A stretch of 64,000 nt of DNA, from assembly GCA_027078365.1 (NCBI GenBank), contig JALWYQ010000043.1, positions 1-64,000 of the forward strand, written 5' to 3'. This stretch comes from Phycisphaerae bacterium. Lineage in GTDB: Bacteria > Planctomycetota > Phycisphaerae > Sedimentisphaerales > Sedimentisphaeraceae. Positions within the stretch are counted from its first letter, which is position 1; each line of letters starts with the position of its first letter. Under the pieces are notes generated by a model. That model saw only the letters and a program-made list of their open reading frames with translations, searched no databases and was not told the DNA's origin. Shown one piece after another: positions 1 to 10,266 of the stretch. The translations under genes and the position numbers were made by a program.

Positions 1-1843
1 CGCCATTAGCGGTATTAATATCCCAGCTAGTTGAATCATTAAAATGCGACAGGAAGGTAAGACTTGTACTTCCACCACCGCCACCACTGGTTACATTTAT
101 ATCAACAGAATCATTAGCAGATACACCATCATCATCTGTTACTGTCAAGGTGATAGTATGAGAGCCAACAGCAAAATCGCTCTTTGTAAAGCTTGAACCT
201 GTGCTTGTGCTAAGAATATTAGCACCCTCTTTCCACTCATAAGAGACAATGAAACCATCACTGTCATAGCTTCCAGAACCATCAAGAGTAACGCTTGTGC
301 CTTCTGTTACTGTTTGATCGCTACCTGCATTGGCGACTGGAGCAACATTTGACGGTGGAGTACCACCTTCAGCTAATGGCTCTAAAATTGACTGCCTTTG
401 CTTTGTAATGACACCAACATAATAATCTAAACCTGCATCATCAGGAAGAGTGAAACTGTGGCTCGTAGCCATGATGTTAGAACGTATAGGAGCATCCACT
501 CTATTATAAATATCATCATTATCAGAAGTTTGAATGTTGATATCAGCTAGAGTCTTACCTACCGGAAGAGAAAAGATTACTAAATTAGTTTCCTGATCAG
601 TTACTACAGACCAACTATCCCCAGTCCTAGTAATAGATGTTATTACAGGCAATGCGTCATTGGCATAATCGGGAGTATTTGTAGGAGATAATGTAACACT
701 AACAGTCTCAGAAGCTTGATTAAACGGGACTTCTACAACAAAATGATCCATAGCAGATTTATGTATCACTACTCCACTATTATCTGCTTGAATATCATTA
801 CCACTAAGACTTGTTCCGGTCAGATCAACTATTATAGAAATAGGAATAGTCAACCCATCAACAGGTCTCTGTGGAGTAATACCAAGGCTTGTATCTATAA
901 CTGTCCATTGCGTAGTCATCCAATCAGGAAGATTGTAAGTGACATTCAACGTTATAGTTGTACCATTATCGGCTAAATTGACACTAGTCATACCGTGAAG
1001 GTAGTAATATTCAATCGCCTCACCAGCACTGACAGATACAATATACTTTCCACTAGCATCCATAGTATTTCTAGCTTCTTCGCAGAAAGCATCTAGCTTA
1101 ACCAAATGTGGATTGTAGTCCCAATGGGTAAAATTCGAATACCAACCACCATTGTTAATACTATCATTCAGATAATCCATGGCAAGCATATGACCATCAT
1201 TGCTATCATAACCGCCACTAGGATAGCCCGTATCATCCATACGAGTAATTATCTTGTAGTCATCAGTGCGATTATAACGCTGAGTATCCGTTGCCGACAT
1301 AGTATAGTAATTATCGCCAACTTCAGAAAGACGACCACCAAGAAGATAAGTATGTACATATCCTGCATAAGCTCCACCGCCACCTTGGTATGCGCATGTA
1401 GCTGGAACAAATCCAAAATTCTTATAATGCCAATCAACTTGATATTGCATGACTTCATCTATGTTGGTTTCATCAACATAAGAATAAGTCTTAACGCCAG
1501 TAACGCCATGATCTGACGTTGTATTGTTATTTGCAGTCTGCATATAAACACTGTATGTTACTCTGCCTGTTGCATTGATATCTACACATTCAGAAACAGG
1601 TAGGTAGCCTGCATAATTTTCATGCCATGGAGAGGTGTTAATAGTTGCCTGTATATTATGCTTGAATGCACTCGCCTCACCGTAATATGTGGATCTAGCT
1701 TCAGCATTGTCTGTTTCCTGCGTAAAAGTGGCGTCAGCACCAAGATAATGCTCGGCAACCGTGGCAGAGCCCGCAAAGACACATTGAACTATAAATAAAA
1801 CAAATGACACTAACAATAAACGTATTGCTCTCACACTAACCAT
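1..1843 (-). CDS. Secreted multidomain protein with PKD and LamG-like domains (C-terminus cut by window edge)
   Basis: An open frame runs from ATG at 1843 to the left edge without a stop, so about 614 residues are visible and the C-terminus is missing. Residues 1-22 form a signal peptide (RLLLVSFVLFIVQCVFA then GS). Roughly residues 23-490 are an unassigned extracellular region with conserved-looking segments (DDYKIITRMDD, DGHMLAMDYL, NFTHWDYNPH) that faintly recall carbohydrate-deacetylase-like proteins. Residues about 500-585 are a PKD domain (PVANAGSDQTV, LDGSGSYDSDG, SYEW, HTITLTVTDDDG). A Gly/Ser linker follows, then the start of a probable LamG fold (LTFLSHFND). The SD-like AAGGGGAA lies just before the ATG. 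Such proteins are typically exported and bind or process polysaccharide; the substrate cannot be told. Confidence 0.8.
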   Translation of the reverse strand, partial: MVSVRAIRLLLVSFVLFIVQCVFAGSATVAEHYLGADATFTQETDNAEARSTYYGEASAFKHNIQATINTSPWHENYAGYLPVSECVDINATGRVTYSVYMQTANNNTTSDHGVTGVKTYSYVDETNIDEVMQYQVDWHYKNFGFVPATCAYQGGGGAYAGYVHTYLLGGRLSEVGDNYYTMSATDTQRYNRTDDYKIITRMDDTGYPSGGYDSNDGHMLAMDYLNDSINNGGWYSNFTHWDYNPHLVKLDAFCEEARNTMDASGKYIVSVSAGEAIEYYYLHGMTSVNLADNGTTITLNVTYNLPDWMTTQWTVIDTSLGITPQRPVDGLTIPISIIVDLTGTSLSGNDIQADNSGVVIHKSAMDHFVVEVPFNQASETVSVTLSPTNTPDYANDALPVITSITRTGDSWSVVTDQETNLVIFSLPVGKTLADINIQTSDNDDIYNRVDAPIRSNIMATSHSFTLPDDAGLDYYVGVITKQRQSILEPLAEGGTPPSNVAPVANAGSDQTVTEGTSVTLDGSGSYDSDGFIVSYEWKEGANILSTSTGSSFTKSDFAVGSHTITLTVTDDDGVSANDSVDINVTSGGGGGSTSLTFLSHFNDSTSWDINTANG

Positions 1844-2452
1844 ACTAGTTCCCCTTAAAAGATTCTCAACTTAGTATAATACAAGAAATGCAACCTTAGC
1901 CTCTGAAAGACTAAAAAGCGATAGAAACAACAACCGACATAGTCAGTAGGCTGAATACGCCAATAGCACTCCTTGGAATTTTGAAACTTGGATCAACAAT
2001 TCACACATACACATCTCTCCTTAGAATTAACAATAAAACACTTACATCTTTTTACAGTAAAGCCTCTCTATAAAATTTGGTAGCAAAGACACTAGATCAA
2101 TACCACGTATAGAGGAGCCTTTCTTGTATGTGTCGACTAAGAGGACAGCACGGCGTGTTGCTAAATGATATAGTGTGTGCAAGATTACCCCCCATCTCCA
2201 ATGCAGTACCTTACAAAAAGCTCTAATCGAGGCTAACAAAAGGAAGATGCCATTGCAACAACAAAATGCCATGTATACAAATTTTGTGCAAATAATCTAA
2301 GGATTTAAAATAAAAACTTTTGACTAATTGGTAAAAACATATATTTTACTTCATGTTATTATGACATTTAAGATATAAGTGGTGATACCTGTCAATTATC
2401 TATTAATTCTACAATCTGCAAGACTACAAAACAGGACATACAGGACTTAATA
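1844..2452. other. Intergenic region without a supported gene
   Basis: About 600 bases between the divergent secreted protein and the aldolase-like gene. It is A+T-rich and should hold the promoters of both flanking genes, but I see no convincing -35/-10 pair, RNA gene or hairpin. A 76-codon minus-strand frame at 2042-2272 has no recognisable motif. Confidence 0.5.
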
Positions 2453-3097
2453 ATGTTAGAGATAAATCAACTAGAGATAAGCAATTTTATCAATGCGTGC
2501 CATAGGGCTGCTAGTTACAAGCTTCAGCAATTTAGCTCAGGAAACATATCTCGGCGTATATCTGGAGGCCTTGCATTATTAAGCGCATCGCGAAGCTGGC
2601 TAGAAAACATCTCTTCCAATCAGGTTGCCATATGTGAAATAGAAACTGGAAAATCTCTAAACAGTATCACGCCCACAGTGGAGAGTGAGTTTCATCTTGG
2701 CATTTTGAGGCAACGCCAAGACATTGATGTTGTGTTTCATTTTCAAAGTCCATTTGCCACAGCAATTGCCTGTAGCGACTGCGCAGATGTAGATTTTTTT
2801 GTCATCCCAGAGATTCCCTACTACATTGGAGAAGTTGCAATTGTTGATGCATTAGTGCCGGGATCAAAGGAGTTGGCGCAAGCTACAATAAATGCCATGC
2901 GCAACGCAAATCTGGCAATCCTAAAAAATCACGGTCTTGTGACAGTCGCAAAAACATACGAGGAAGCAATACAACAAGCTGGCTTTTTCGAACTTGCTTG
3001 TCAAATCATTCTAACAAATCCAGACGCAAAAACTCTGCCGCCAGAAATTATTGCAAGTATGCAAGCATATAAAGACATCGCAGATAAAGACAAATAA
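2453..3097 (+). CDS. Class II aldolase/adducin family protein, metal site altered
   Basis: A 214-residue protein of the FucA/AraD/adducin fold, the usual length for the family. The phosphate-binding SGNIS motif is near residue 30, the acidic-His region (VESEFHLGIL) near residue 79, and the third zinc-ligand region (LKNHGLV) near residue 165. Family members coordinate zinc with an HxH pair and a later His. Here the HxH segment reads FHFQS, so the second His is Gln, and the usual TPSG loop is replaced (LLSASRSW). The protein may therefore have weak or different metal binding, or a non-aldolase role. It stands alone, convergent with dsbD. The start is the first ATG after the A+T-rich upstream region. 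Confidence 0.82.
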   Translation: MLEINQLEISNFINACHRAASYKLQQFSSGNISRRISGGLALLSASRSWLENISSNQVAICEIETGKSLNSITPTVESEFHLGILRQRQDIDVVFHFQSPFATAIACSDCADVDFFVIPEIPYYIGEVAIVDALVPGSKELAQATINAMRNANLAILKNHGLVTVAKTYEEAIQQAGFFELACQIILTNPDAKTLPPEIIASMQAYKDIADKDK

Positions 3098-3138
3098 GCA
3101 AATTATTAACTCTAAACCCGGCAATAAAACAAGCTGGC

Positions 3139-4902
3139 CTATTTGTCATTGAGCAAATCTATCAGTTGCTGCTTATCAAAAATACCACGTAATTTATGCC
3201 TCTTGCCTTTGGAATCTATAAATATTGTTACAGGCACATTACCTGCTTCACCGTAGATAGTTTTCAAATCTTTAGTCGCTTCCATATCGATAGTCGTTGT
3301 GTCTGCTTTTATTGTTAATACATCTTTGGATTTTAATAGATTGGCAATCTCACTATCATGAAAGACTTTCTTATCTAATACAACGCAATTTGTGCACCAA
3401 TCGGCGGTAAACTTAATAAGAATTTCCCTGTGTGATTTTTGGGCGTTTGATATTTTCACTGCATCATAACCCTGCCAATCTACCACATCCTTAGATTGCC
3501 CTAACAATAAAAACCCTGCAAATACGGACAACGCGACAGCGCAAAAACGTACTATAAATTTCTTTTTAGTAGCACTAGAGAAGTTTACCCAAGCTCCCCA
3601 CATCCAAAGAGAAAATGAAAGCACAACAGCGTAAAACAAAACATTTACCATTCGTTCCTTTGGCAAAGACGCAAACAACTTTACCGCAACAAGCAACAAT
3701 ACAAATCCCATCGCATGCCTAAGATGCTCCATCCAAGTCCCTGGCTTTGGAATCTTGGAGAGTAATTTTGGAAACGCCACTAAGAATGCATATGGAAGTG
3801 CCATTCCAAGACCCATAAGAGCAAAGACTAAAGTGGCAACTGTCCACGCCTGAGTTTGCGCCCATACCAACACAAAGCCAATAATAGCTCCAGTGCATGG
3901 AGTACTCAATAAGGCAGCAAAGAAGCCCATAACTACAGATGCCAGAATTCCAGAACCTTGACCGCCCTTACCTGCAATAGAAGATGGAATACTCAGCGTA
4001 AACACATCAAACATAAACAGAGCAAATGCAACGATAGATAATGACATAGCAATTATAAACGATGGATACCTAAACTGATCGGACCAACTGAACACTGTCC
4101 CCGTGACGAGCTTAAACAAAATGCTCAACAACCCAAACACCATAAAAAATGAAACAATACCCACACAGAACGCAACGCCAAGAGAAATGCTGCGAGAACG
4201 TGACTGTTGAGAGTTTTTCAATAGCTTACTAATTATCAGAGGTATGATTGGCAAAACACATGGCATAAGATTAAAGCTAAATCCCGCAGCTATCGCCAAT
4301 AAAAGGTATCCTAGCATAAGTGTAGAAGTGTTTGATTTCTCTATGGAGACATTACTTGTAACTCTTTCATTCGTATGCGTATTGTTGATTTCTATGGGAG
4401 TCCAAGCTGTTTGATCTTTAAAATCTACCTGGATAGAGATCCTGCGAGTTACTGGTCGCAAACAAACCTCTTCTGTACAGGCAAAGGCTGATATTTCAAT
4501 ATCTACATCAACTGTTGCGTCAATCTGAGCTTTGGGCTTTATTGGAAAAACAACTCTAAAATTACCCATATATACTGCAACATTATTTTTGCTCAATGGA
4601 TCTATAAAAGATGAAGACGCTGGATATATGGCATCCGATATAACTGCGCCATCTGATTGCGCTTTTACAGAGAGAGCCATACCTCCATCTGCATAGAAAT
4701 GCAAATCGTTACTATTATCAAAAGAGACCACTATAAACTTCTCACCATTAGACTGCCCAAGGTAGGCCTTGGCAACACTATGATGATTTCCAGAGTCAAA
4801 CAACGTGGTAATATTTGATTGTGTCTGATCTGCAAAAACCTGCGATTTCAATAATAGAATTACAATAGCCAGAAATATTAAAATTAATCGCTTTAGAGAC
4901 AT
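3139..4902 (-). CDS. dsbD: Thiol:disulfide interchange protein DsbD
   Basis: A 587-residue membrane electron carrier that passes reducing power from cytoplasmic thioredoxin to periplasmic thiol proteins. After a signal/TM segment (residues 1-24) comes the DsbD-alpha domain with its cysteine pair (C142 and C147 in ACTEEVC). A multi-TM core carries the two conserved cysteines in LMPCVLP and STPCTGA. The C-terminal thioredoxin-like domain has the active site WCTNC near residue 504. All three redox pairs are present, so it should be a full-length functional transporter. It is a single gene; the next gene upstream is ftsH on the same strand, separated by a terminator. Confidence 0.96.
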   Translation of the reverse strand: MSLKRLILIFLAIVILLLKSQVFADQTQSNITTLFDSGNHHSVAKAYLGQSNGEKFIVVSFDNSNDLHFYADGGMALSVKAQSDGAVISDAIYPASSSFIDPLSKNNVAVYMGNFRVVFPIKPKAQIDATVDVDIEISAFACTEEVCLRPVTRRISIQVDFKDQTAWTPIEINNTHTNERVTSNVSIEKSNTSTLMLGYLLLAIAAGFSFNLMPCVLPIIPLIISKLLKNSQQSRSRSISLGVAFCVGIVSFFMVFGLLSILFKLVTGTVFSWSDQFRYPSFIIAMSLSIVAFALFMFDVFTLSIPSSIAGKGGQGSGILASVVMGFFAALLSTPCTGAIIGFVLVWAQTQAWTVATLVFALMGLGMALPYAFLVAFPKLLSKIPKPGTWMEHLRHAMGFVLLLVAVKLFASLPKERMVNVLFYAVVLSFSLWMWGAWVNFSSATKKKFIVRFCAVALSVFAGFLLLGQSKDVVDWQGYDAVKISNAQKSHREILIKFTADWCTNCVVLDKKVFHDSEIANLLKSKDVLTIKADTTTIDMEATKDLKTIYGEAGNVPVTIFIDSKGKRHKLRGIFDKQQLIDLLNDK

Positions 4903-4975
4903 AGTTACACATCCTTAGTATCATAAATTTTAGCGAAAGAGATCGCCCGTTAAAACTATTCCTATCTACAAATAC

Positions 4976-5005
4976 AAAAAAAGGTCAACCTAAGTTCGGT
5001 TGACC
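4976..5005 (-). terminator. Rho-independent terminator after ftsH
   Basis: The 8-bp stem GGTCAACC (4983-4990) / GGTTGACC (4998-5005) with a 7-base loop is followed on the minus strand by a run of seven T. It lies 11 bases past the ftsH stop codon and separates ftsH from dsbD. Confidence 0.9.
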
Positions 5006-5016
5006 TTTACATCGCT

Positions 5017-7071
5017 TTAATCATCTTTCTGTGGTTCTTGGCCAGCTTCATCTTCAGGCAAGTCCTCTTGTTGCATTGGCTCATCAGATTCTTCCTGAGC
5101 TTGCTCTTCTTGCGGCAAAGATTCAACTTGCATCTGCTGTTTATTCTTTTCTACCTCGAGCAGATCAGCTACTGTAGGTTTTGTAAGCTCCTTCCCTGCC
5201 AAAAGAGCTTCAACTTCATCAGCATCTAGCGTTTCATATTTCAACAGAGCCTTTGCAATTCTCTCAACATCATCTCTATGCTTTAGAATAAGCTCTTTAG
5301 CTTTATCGTAGGCATCATCTATGAGACGTTTAATTTCTCTATCTATATGCTGAGCAGTCTCTTCTGAGTAATCTGGGCTCGATGGAAGCAAGAACCCAGA
5401 ACGAGCAGGGTCTGCAGAGAAGTTGACCATTCCAATCTCATCACTCATACCCCACTCAAGAACCATAGTCCTTGCCATTGATGTTGCCTGCTTTATATCC
5501 CCTTGAGCCCCACTAGAGATATCACCACAGAAAATCTCCTCTGCGATACGCCCACCATAACAGACTTGAAGGTATGCCATACAGAATTTTTTTGTGTAAA
5601 GTGTTCTGTCCTTTTCAGGTAACGAGAAGGTTGCGCCGCCCATTGGACCACGCGGAATAATACTAACCTTATGAAGTGGATCAGCATCTTCAAGCATAGA
5701 TTGAATTAATGTATGACCAGCTTCATGGTAGGCAGTGACTTCTTTTTCATTCTTATCAAGATGGCGACTCTTTTTAGCTCTACCCCAACGAACCTTGTCT
5801 CTCGCTTCTTCAAGATCACTATGTTCAATGAAATCTTTATTAGCCATTGTTGCACCAATAGCGGCCTCATTAATCAAGGCTTCAAGCTCTGCACCACTAA
5901 ACATAGGAGTTCCACGGGCGATCTTCTCTAAATCAACATCTGGGCTCATCTTAACCTTCTTAGAATGAACCTTTAGAATTTCGTGTCTTCCCTTTATATC
6001 CGGAAGCGGTACATATATTTGTCTATCAAAACGACCCGGTCTTGTTAGGGCCTGATCTAGTACATCAACACGGTTCGTCGCTGCGACAACGATAACTTGA
6101 TCAGAAGTTCCAAAACCATCCATCTCGACAAGTATAGCATTTAGGGTTTGCTCTCGCTCATCGTGACCACCAGTAGCTGCGCCAGGACCTCTCTTTTTAC
6201 CAATCGCATCAATCTCATCTAAGAAAATGATGCAAGGTGCATTCTCCTTTGCCTGACGGAATAAATCACGTACACGGCTAGCTCCAACGCCAACAAACAT
6301 CTCCACAAAATCACTACCGGAGATATCGAAAAATGGCACATCTGCTTGACCAGCTATAGCCTTAGCTAAAAGAGTTTTTCCACATCCCGGAGGTCCTTCA
6401 AGCAAGATTCCACGCGGAATACGACCACCAATCTTAAGAAATCTCTTTGGATTCTTTAAGAATTCTATAGTTTCAGTAACTTCCTCTTTTGCCTCTTCAA
6501 TACCAGCAACGTCATCAAAAGTAATCTTTTTAGCGCCTTTACCTCGAACGCGGTGTTTGCTTCTACCAATATTCATCAACATTCCGCCAGGACCGCCGCC
6601 TTTCATCCCACGGCCAATAACAAACCAGAATACTGCTATTATTAACAGAAACGGAAGAATGTTAAGAAGCAAAGGCATCCAGATACTTCCAGCCTTAAAC
6701 TCAACTTTAATACCCTTCTTCAAGAATCTAGCTGTTAGATCTTCAATAACCTCACTGCGAATAGTCGTCTTAAATTCCGGCGCGGTCTTTTTGCCATCAA
6801 TCGTTCTCGCGGCAATACCAGCATCGCTGAATTTTCCAATCACATAGCTGTCTCTATAGTAAGCTGACTCAATATAACCCTGATCGATATACTTAACAAG
6901 CTCTCCATATTGAATCTCATCTTTAGGAACAAAACTATCCCTTCCCATAAAGAGGCTAAACAATAGCAAAGCTATGAGCAACCAAAGTACAGGTGAGGAC
7001 TTTGGCATTTTCTGTGGCAACTTAGGTATCTTCGGCATACGATTGGGTTGCTTATCTTCCTTTTTATCCAT
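5017..7071 (-). CDS. ftsH: ATP-dependent zinc metalloprotease FtsH
   Basis: A 684-residue membrane-anchored AAA+ protease that degrades unassembled membrane proteins and short-lived regulators. TM segments lie near residues 27-43 and 132-153 with the periplasmic domain between them. The AAA+ module has Walker A GPPGCGKT (226-233), Walker B FLDEID, the [12 protein letters not shown] sensor region and the [10 protein letters not shown] pore segment. The protease domain carries the zinc motif HEAGH near residue 447. The last 60 residues are a Gln/Glu/Asp-rich tail, longer and more acidic than usual. Length and motif order are typical. It has its own terminator, so it is probably a single-gene unit. 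Confidence 0.97.
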   Translation of the reverse strand: MDKKEDKQPNRMPKIPKLPQKMPKSSPVLWLLIALLLFSLFMGRDSFVPKDEIQYGELVKYIDQGYIESAYYRDSYVIGKFSDAGIAARTIDGKKTAPEFKTTIRSEVIEDLTARFLKKGIKVEFKAGSIWMPLLLNILPFLLIIAVFWFVIGRGMKGGGPGGMLMNIGRSKHRVRGKGAKKITFDDVAGIEEAKEEVTETIEFLKNPKRFLKIGGRIPRGILLEGPPGCGKTLLAKAIAGQADVPFFDISGSDFVEMFVGVGASRVRDLFRQAKENAPCIIFLDEIDAIGKKRGPGAATGGHDEREQTLNAILVEMDGFGTSDQVIVVAATNRVDVLDQALTRPGRFDRQIYVPLPDIKGRHEILKVHSKKVKMSPDVDLEKIARGTPMFSGAELEALINEAAIGATMANKDFIEHSDLEEARDKVRWGRAKKSRHLDKNEKEVTAYHEAGHTLIQSMLEDADPLHKVSIIPRGPMGGATFSLPEKDRTLYTKKFCMAYLQVCYGGRIAEEIFCGDISSGAQGDIKQATSMARTMVLEWGMSDEIGMVNFSADPARSGFLLPSSPDYSEETAQHIDREIKRLIDDAYDKAKELILKHRDDVERIAKALLKYETLDADEVEALLAGKELTKPTVADLLEVEKNKQQMQVESLPQEEQAQEESDEPMQQEDLPEDEAGQEPQKDD

Positions 7072-7200
7072 TTGCTTAAATTGCTCCTACGCGTTTATAT
7101 ACCAATCACAACCTCTAGCTCTTAAAAGCCAAAGGTTAAAATCAGTTCTGTTTTACTATGATAATTTCAAGTGCAATATCCTGCGGTACTTTATTTTAGA

Positions 7201-7713
7201 TTACCAAGGCTTTTCCATTGATTCGACAATCTTAACCGCTGCCTGATTCATTGCAACATTGGCAGCATAATCGTAGTCTTGGTTCATAAGCTCTGCATAA
7301 CTTGCAACACCTGTAACGGTCTTGCTATCTACAATCATCTCGCCAGTTTTGAGATTCTTCCACGTGAATGTTACAGAAACACGCACTTCATCCTCAAGCG
7401 CAGAGCCACTTTCGCGGTCAGTTGAAAGAACTGCAGAACTCATTGAGTTGATGTAGCCTGAAAGCTGCGTATCTGCAACATTATCATCTGCAACAATGCG
7501 ATAAGGTGTCTGAGCTTCTATCTGCTTACATATTGCATCAGTAAGAGAATATTCATAATCCCTACGAAAACTCTTCGTATCAAACATCTTTACAGATATA
7601 GTTTGAACGTCATCTCGATAAGGCCATTCATTAGAGTAACCACTACAACCAGTCAAACCAAGTAGCGATGCGCCCACAACAAAAGCAGCGATAATCAGTG
7701 ATATTTTTTTCAC
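7201..7713 (-). CDS. lptE: LptE-family LPS-assembly lipoprotein
   Basis: I choose the GTG at 7713 because TTAGGA precedes it by about 8 bases and it places a lipoprotein signal at the very N-terminus (VKKISLIIAAF, lipobox LTGC, Cys 23), giving 170 residues. A longer frame from 7803 would overlap the preceding gene and put 30 extra residues before the signal. The mature part has the LptE-like layout: CSGY after the lipid anchor, a central Thr/Ser-rich strand region, and a C-terminal amphipathic stretch (VAMNQAAVKIVESM). LptE plugs LptD in the outer membrane. It lies directly downstream of the BamD-like gene, so both may serve outer-membrane biogenesis. Sequence-level conservation in this family is low, hence moderate certainty. 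Confidence 0.72.
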   Translation of the reverse strand: MKKISLIIAAFVVGASLLGLTGCSGYSNEWPYRDDVQTISVKMFDTKSFRRDYEYSLTDAICKQIEAQTPYRIVADDNVADTQLSGYINSMSSAVLSTDRESGSALEDEVRVSVTFTWKNLKTGEMIVDSKTVTGVASYAELMNQDYDYAANVAMNQAAVKIVESMEKPW

Positions 7714-7765
7714 AAGAATATTCCTAACACAAATATGATTCGTATCCACCACAACAAGCCAACCG

Positions 7766-8803
7766 CTACGATGTGAGGTAATGTTTGAGATCAAATAGGT
7801 CAAAGAAACGCCACAAACCTTCTCTAGGCGGCTCTTGCATTTCCTTGAGTCTTACTTTTTCCTTAATCTCCTCAATCTTACGCGCAGCCAACTCACTTGC
7901 TATAGTATCTGGCCATTTATCCATAACATACTGGCAATAACTAGTAGCTGCAACATAAGCACCTGTACGCTCATAATAACTAGCTATATAGTATTGCTTA
8001 TACGCCATCTGCTCTCTTATCTGAGCTTCAATATCTGCGATTTTTAACTCTTTAGCCTTCTCTGGATATATCCGAGCGTAGGAAGCATAATAACCCTTTG
8101 CGCTCTTGAGAGATGTTGCCTGAAACTTAGGCCCCTTGTACCCTAGATACATAGACCTCGCCATTCCAAGCAATGCTTCTTCTCCAGTTTCCCCAGTTGG
8201 CCAACGCGTAGAAATTTGAAGCCATGTATTGTACGCATCTAGATATAAATCGCGATTTTCATAAGACTCCGCAAGTCTTTGCAGTGCCCTCTTTGCAAGA
8301 GTCTCGTTTCCCGTTTCAATCGCAATTCGTTGCATAATATCTGCACCGTCATCATAGGCACTGATTTTTATAATCTTAAGAATCTTACGTTTCTCGCCAG
8401 AAAGGAATGCCGTTGCAATATCAAACTCTCTTTCCAAAGCCGCCTCATAGAGCCAGCTTTCTGGATATTTCTTGGCAAACTCCTTATACTTTTTAATTGC
8501 CTTTGCTAACTCACCTTTGGCGTAGAGATAATCTGCCTCCATAAAGCTATCAAGGTCTTTGCCTGCGAGTTCTGGATGCTCAGCAACCAATTGCGCGACA
8601 ATCTTTTTAGCATTATCAACATCACCATTGGCAATATCTTGCTTGAGTTTAGAAACCGTCAAGAGATACGAAGAATTACCTTCACTAGAAACTTCCTGCC
8701 ATTGCTGTGTTTTTGACAGGTGATACGTCTGAGCTGAAAACGCGCCGCCGCAAAAATATAATATTAGCAACGAAGCAACTAATACAATTCTATTTCTTTT
8801 CAT
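7766..8803 (-). CDS. BamD/YfiO-like tetratricopeptide outer-membrane assembly protein
   Basis: A 345-residue exported protein with a signal peptide (residues 1-24, ending GGAFSA) and repeated TPR-type helices: YLYAKGELAKAIKKYKEFAKKYPES near residue 100, then LYLDAYNTWLQISTRWP, and a C-terminal block IASYYERTGAYVAATSYCQYVMDKWPDT typical of BamD-like proteins. No good lipobox is visible (ILYFC is not consensus), unlike classical BamD, so it may be soluble in the periplasm. It is first in a two-gene unit with the LptE-like gene and is preceded by a strong promoter at 8919-8947. The alternative is a general periplasmic TPR protein of the YbgF/BamD group. Confidence 0.75.
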   Translation of the reverse strand: MKRNRIVLVASLLILYFCGGAFSAQTYHLSKTQQWQEVSSEGNSSYLLTVSKLKQDIANGDVDNAKKIVAQLVAEHPELAGKDLDSFMEADYLYAKGELAKAIKKYKEFAKKYPESWLYEAALEREFDIATAFLSGEKRKILKIIKISAYDDGADIMQRIAIETGNETLAKRALQRLAESYENRDLYLDAYNTWLQISTRWPTGETGEEALLGMARSMYLGYKGPKFQATSLKSAKGYYASYARIYPEKAKELKIADIEAQIREQMAYKQYYIASYYERTGAYVAATSYCQYVMDKWPDTIASELAARKIEEIKEKVRLKEMQEPPREGLWRFFDLFDLKHYLTS

Positions 8804-8918
8804 TAAATTAAAACTCCATTAGATTCGCCGGCCGAGGAATGCCTAAAAGCAACGACAACCGCACGTATAGTCCGTTAAAATCTGCAAGCTCAAACACAAT
8901 ACGCAGACATAGCTTGGC

Positions 8919-8947
8919 ATTATACATGTATTTAAGTATGCTTGCAA
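8919..8947 (-). promoter_or_regulatory. Sigma-70-type promoter of the bamD-like/lptE unit
   Basis: On the minus strand TTGCAA (8947-8942), a 17-base spacer and a perfect TATAAT (8924-8919) lie about 115 bases upstream of the BamD-like start codon. Nothing else of note is seen in the 8804-9100 gap. Confidence 0.7.
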
Positions 8948-9100
8948 CCAAACATATTAATAGGCCACAAAATATCTAACAGGTTGCCGCAAAACCACAC
9001 AAACCTTTGGCGTTGCAATAGTTATAGAAATGATAGCACAGGAACAAATTAATGATTACCGCTATCCACTAACAAAAACACAGCTAATCTGGCAGCAAAA

Positions 9101-10141
9101 TCAAGACAAAAGAATCTCTTTAATCTTTGCGCAAGCAAGGGTTGGGTCATTAGAAGAGGTTACCGCAGAACAAACTGCCACCGAGTTTATACCAGCTTCT
9201 TTAACCATATCAACGTTCTCGGCGCAGATACCCCCAATTGCCGTCCCAACAATAGAGCTTGTTTTCAATATATCACTCGCCGCCTTTAGGTACTCTATAC
9301 CTGCATACGAGCTAAAATCTTTTGTTGTGGTCTTAAACGTCGGGCCAAGCCCCACATAATCAACACCTGCTTCAATGGCCGCACGGAGCTGTTCTGGATT
9401 ATGTGTGCTTAGACCGATTACCATTGGTTGCGTTAGCAATTTCTTGACAGTCTCTATCGGCAAGTCATCTTGGCCAAGATGAACTCCATCAGCCCCGCAA
9501 GCTAGAGCGATATCAACGCGGTCGTTAATAATGCTCACTACCTTCTTTGAGCGACATATACTTACAAGCTCTTCAGCCATTTCCATACGTCTAGAATCAC
9601 TAACACACTTAGCTCGCAATTGTAAACAATCCGCCCCACCATCAATACACGCACGGGCAACAGAGCCAAACGACTCGCCAAGCGTTTCATCTAGAAGAAC
9701 GTAGAGCTTAACATCCTTGTACTTGTTACGAGAATTACAGCGCAGAGTGATTTCTTTTTCAAGGTCATATGCTCGATATCGCAGATTCTCAATAGTCTTA
9801 GCAAGTGATGGCTCAAGCGTCTCAATCGCCTCACTGAGCGCACGCAACGCCTCTGGCAACCTTTTTGCCGCAGCAATAAAAACGCTGTCAATACCTCTAC
9901 GTTTATGCTGGGCATCTATCTCAAGACCACAACCAACATCAGAGATTATATCGCGACAGGCGAGTAGCTTAGCTTGATCGAGCCTGCCAACAGCTCTACA
10001 TAGTTCATGACGAAGCTCTTTAGCCTTAGCGCTTAAAATTGAAGAGTTTAGGGCAAATCTTGCATATTCTTCAATAACACGCGCAGCTTCACGGCCACGA
10101 TTAAAATTAACATCTATAATTCTCCAGATTGCATTTTCCAT
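9101..10141 (-). CDS. thiE: Two-domain thiamine-phosphate synthase
   Basis: A 346-residue protein. Residues about 1-130 are the helical N-terminal domain (RIIDVNFNRGREAARVIEEY...) found fused to ThiE in cyanobacteria and planctomycetes. Residues about 140-346 are the TIM-barrel ThiE domain that joins HMP-PP to the thiazole phosphate: LQLRAK, INDRVDIA, GADGVHLGQDD, GLSTHNPEQ, DYVGLGPTFKTTTK and the phosphate loop AIGGI are all present. Length is right for the fused form. The ATG at 10141 follows a gap bounded by the terminator of the upstream repeat RNA. A long frame on the opposite strand at the C-terminus is a shadow. Confidence 0.94.
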   Translation of the reverse strand: MENAIWRIIDVNFNRGREAARVIEEYARFALNSSILSAKAKELRHELCRAVGRLDQAKLLACRDIISDVGCGLEIDAQHKRRGIDSVFIAAAKRLPEALRALSEAIETLEPSLAKTIENLRYRAYDLEKEITLRCNSRNKYKDVKLYVLLDETLGESFGSVARACIDGGADCLQLRAKCVSDSRRMEMAEELVSICRSKKVVSIINDRVDIALACGADGVHLGQDDLPIETVKKLLTQPMVIGLSTHNPEQLRAAIEAGVDYVGLGPTFKTTTKDFSSYAGIEYLKAASDILKTSSIVGTAIGGICAENVDMVKEAGINSVAVCSAVTSSNDPTLACAKIKEILLS

Positions 10142-10226
10142 GGGGGCATTCTAAATAAATGAATGAAAATTAAAAGATAAAAATTGATTCAAGCCACCTT
10201 GAAGAACTCGGTCTAGAAATGCGCAC

Positions 10227-10251
10227 AAAAAAACCGGCTTCCACACCGGCC
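10227..10251 (-). terminator. Terminator-like hairpin ending the repeat RNA
   Basis: On the minus strand CCGG-TGTGGAAG-CCGG can extend by G-T wobbles to about 7 bp around the loop GTGGAA, and is followed by TTTTTTT (10233-10227). It stands between the repeat array and thiE. Confidence 0.55.
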
Positions 10252-10266
10252 AAAGAGATGAAGAAC

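Noticed and set aside
2042-2272. 76-codon minus-strand frame
   Set aside because: Low-complexity Cys/Leu-rich start, no motif, no ribosome site; the length is compatible with chance.
9030-9359. 109-codon plus-strand frame
   Set aside because: It lies almost fully antisense to the thiE C-terminus, whose family motifs are certain; the frame is a shadow.
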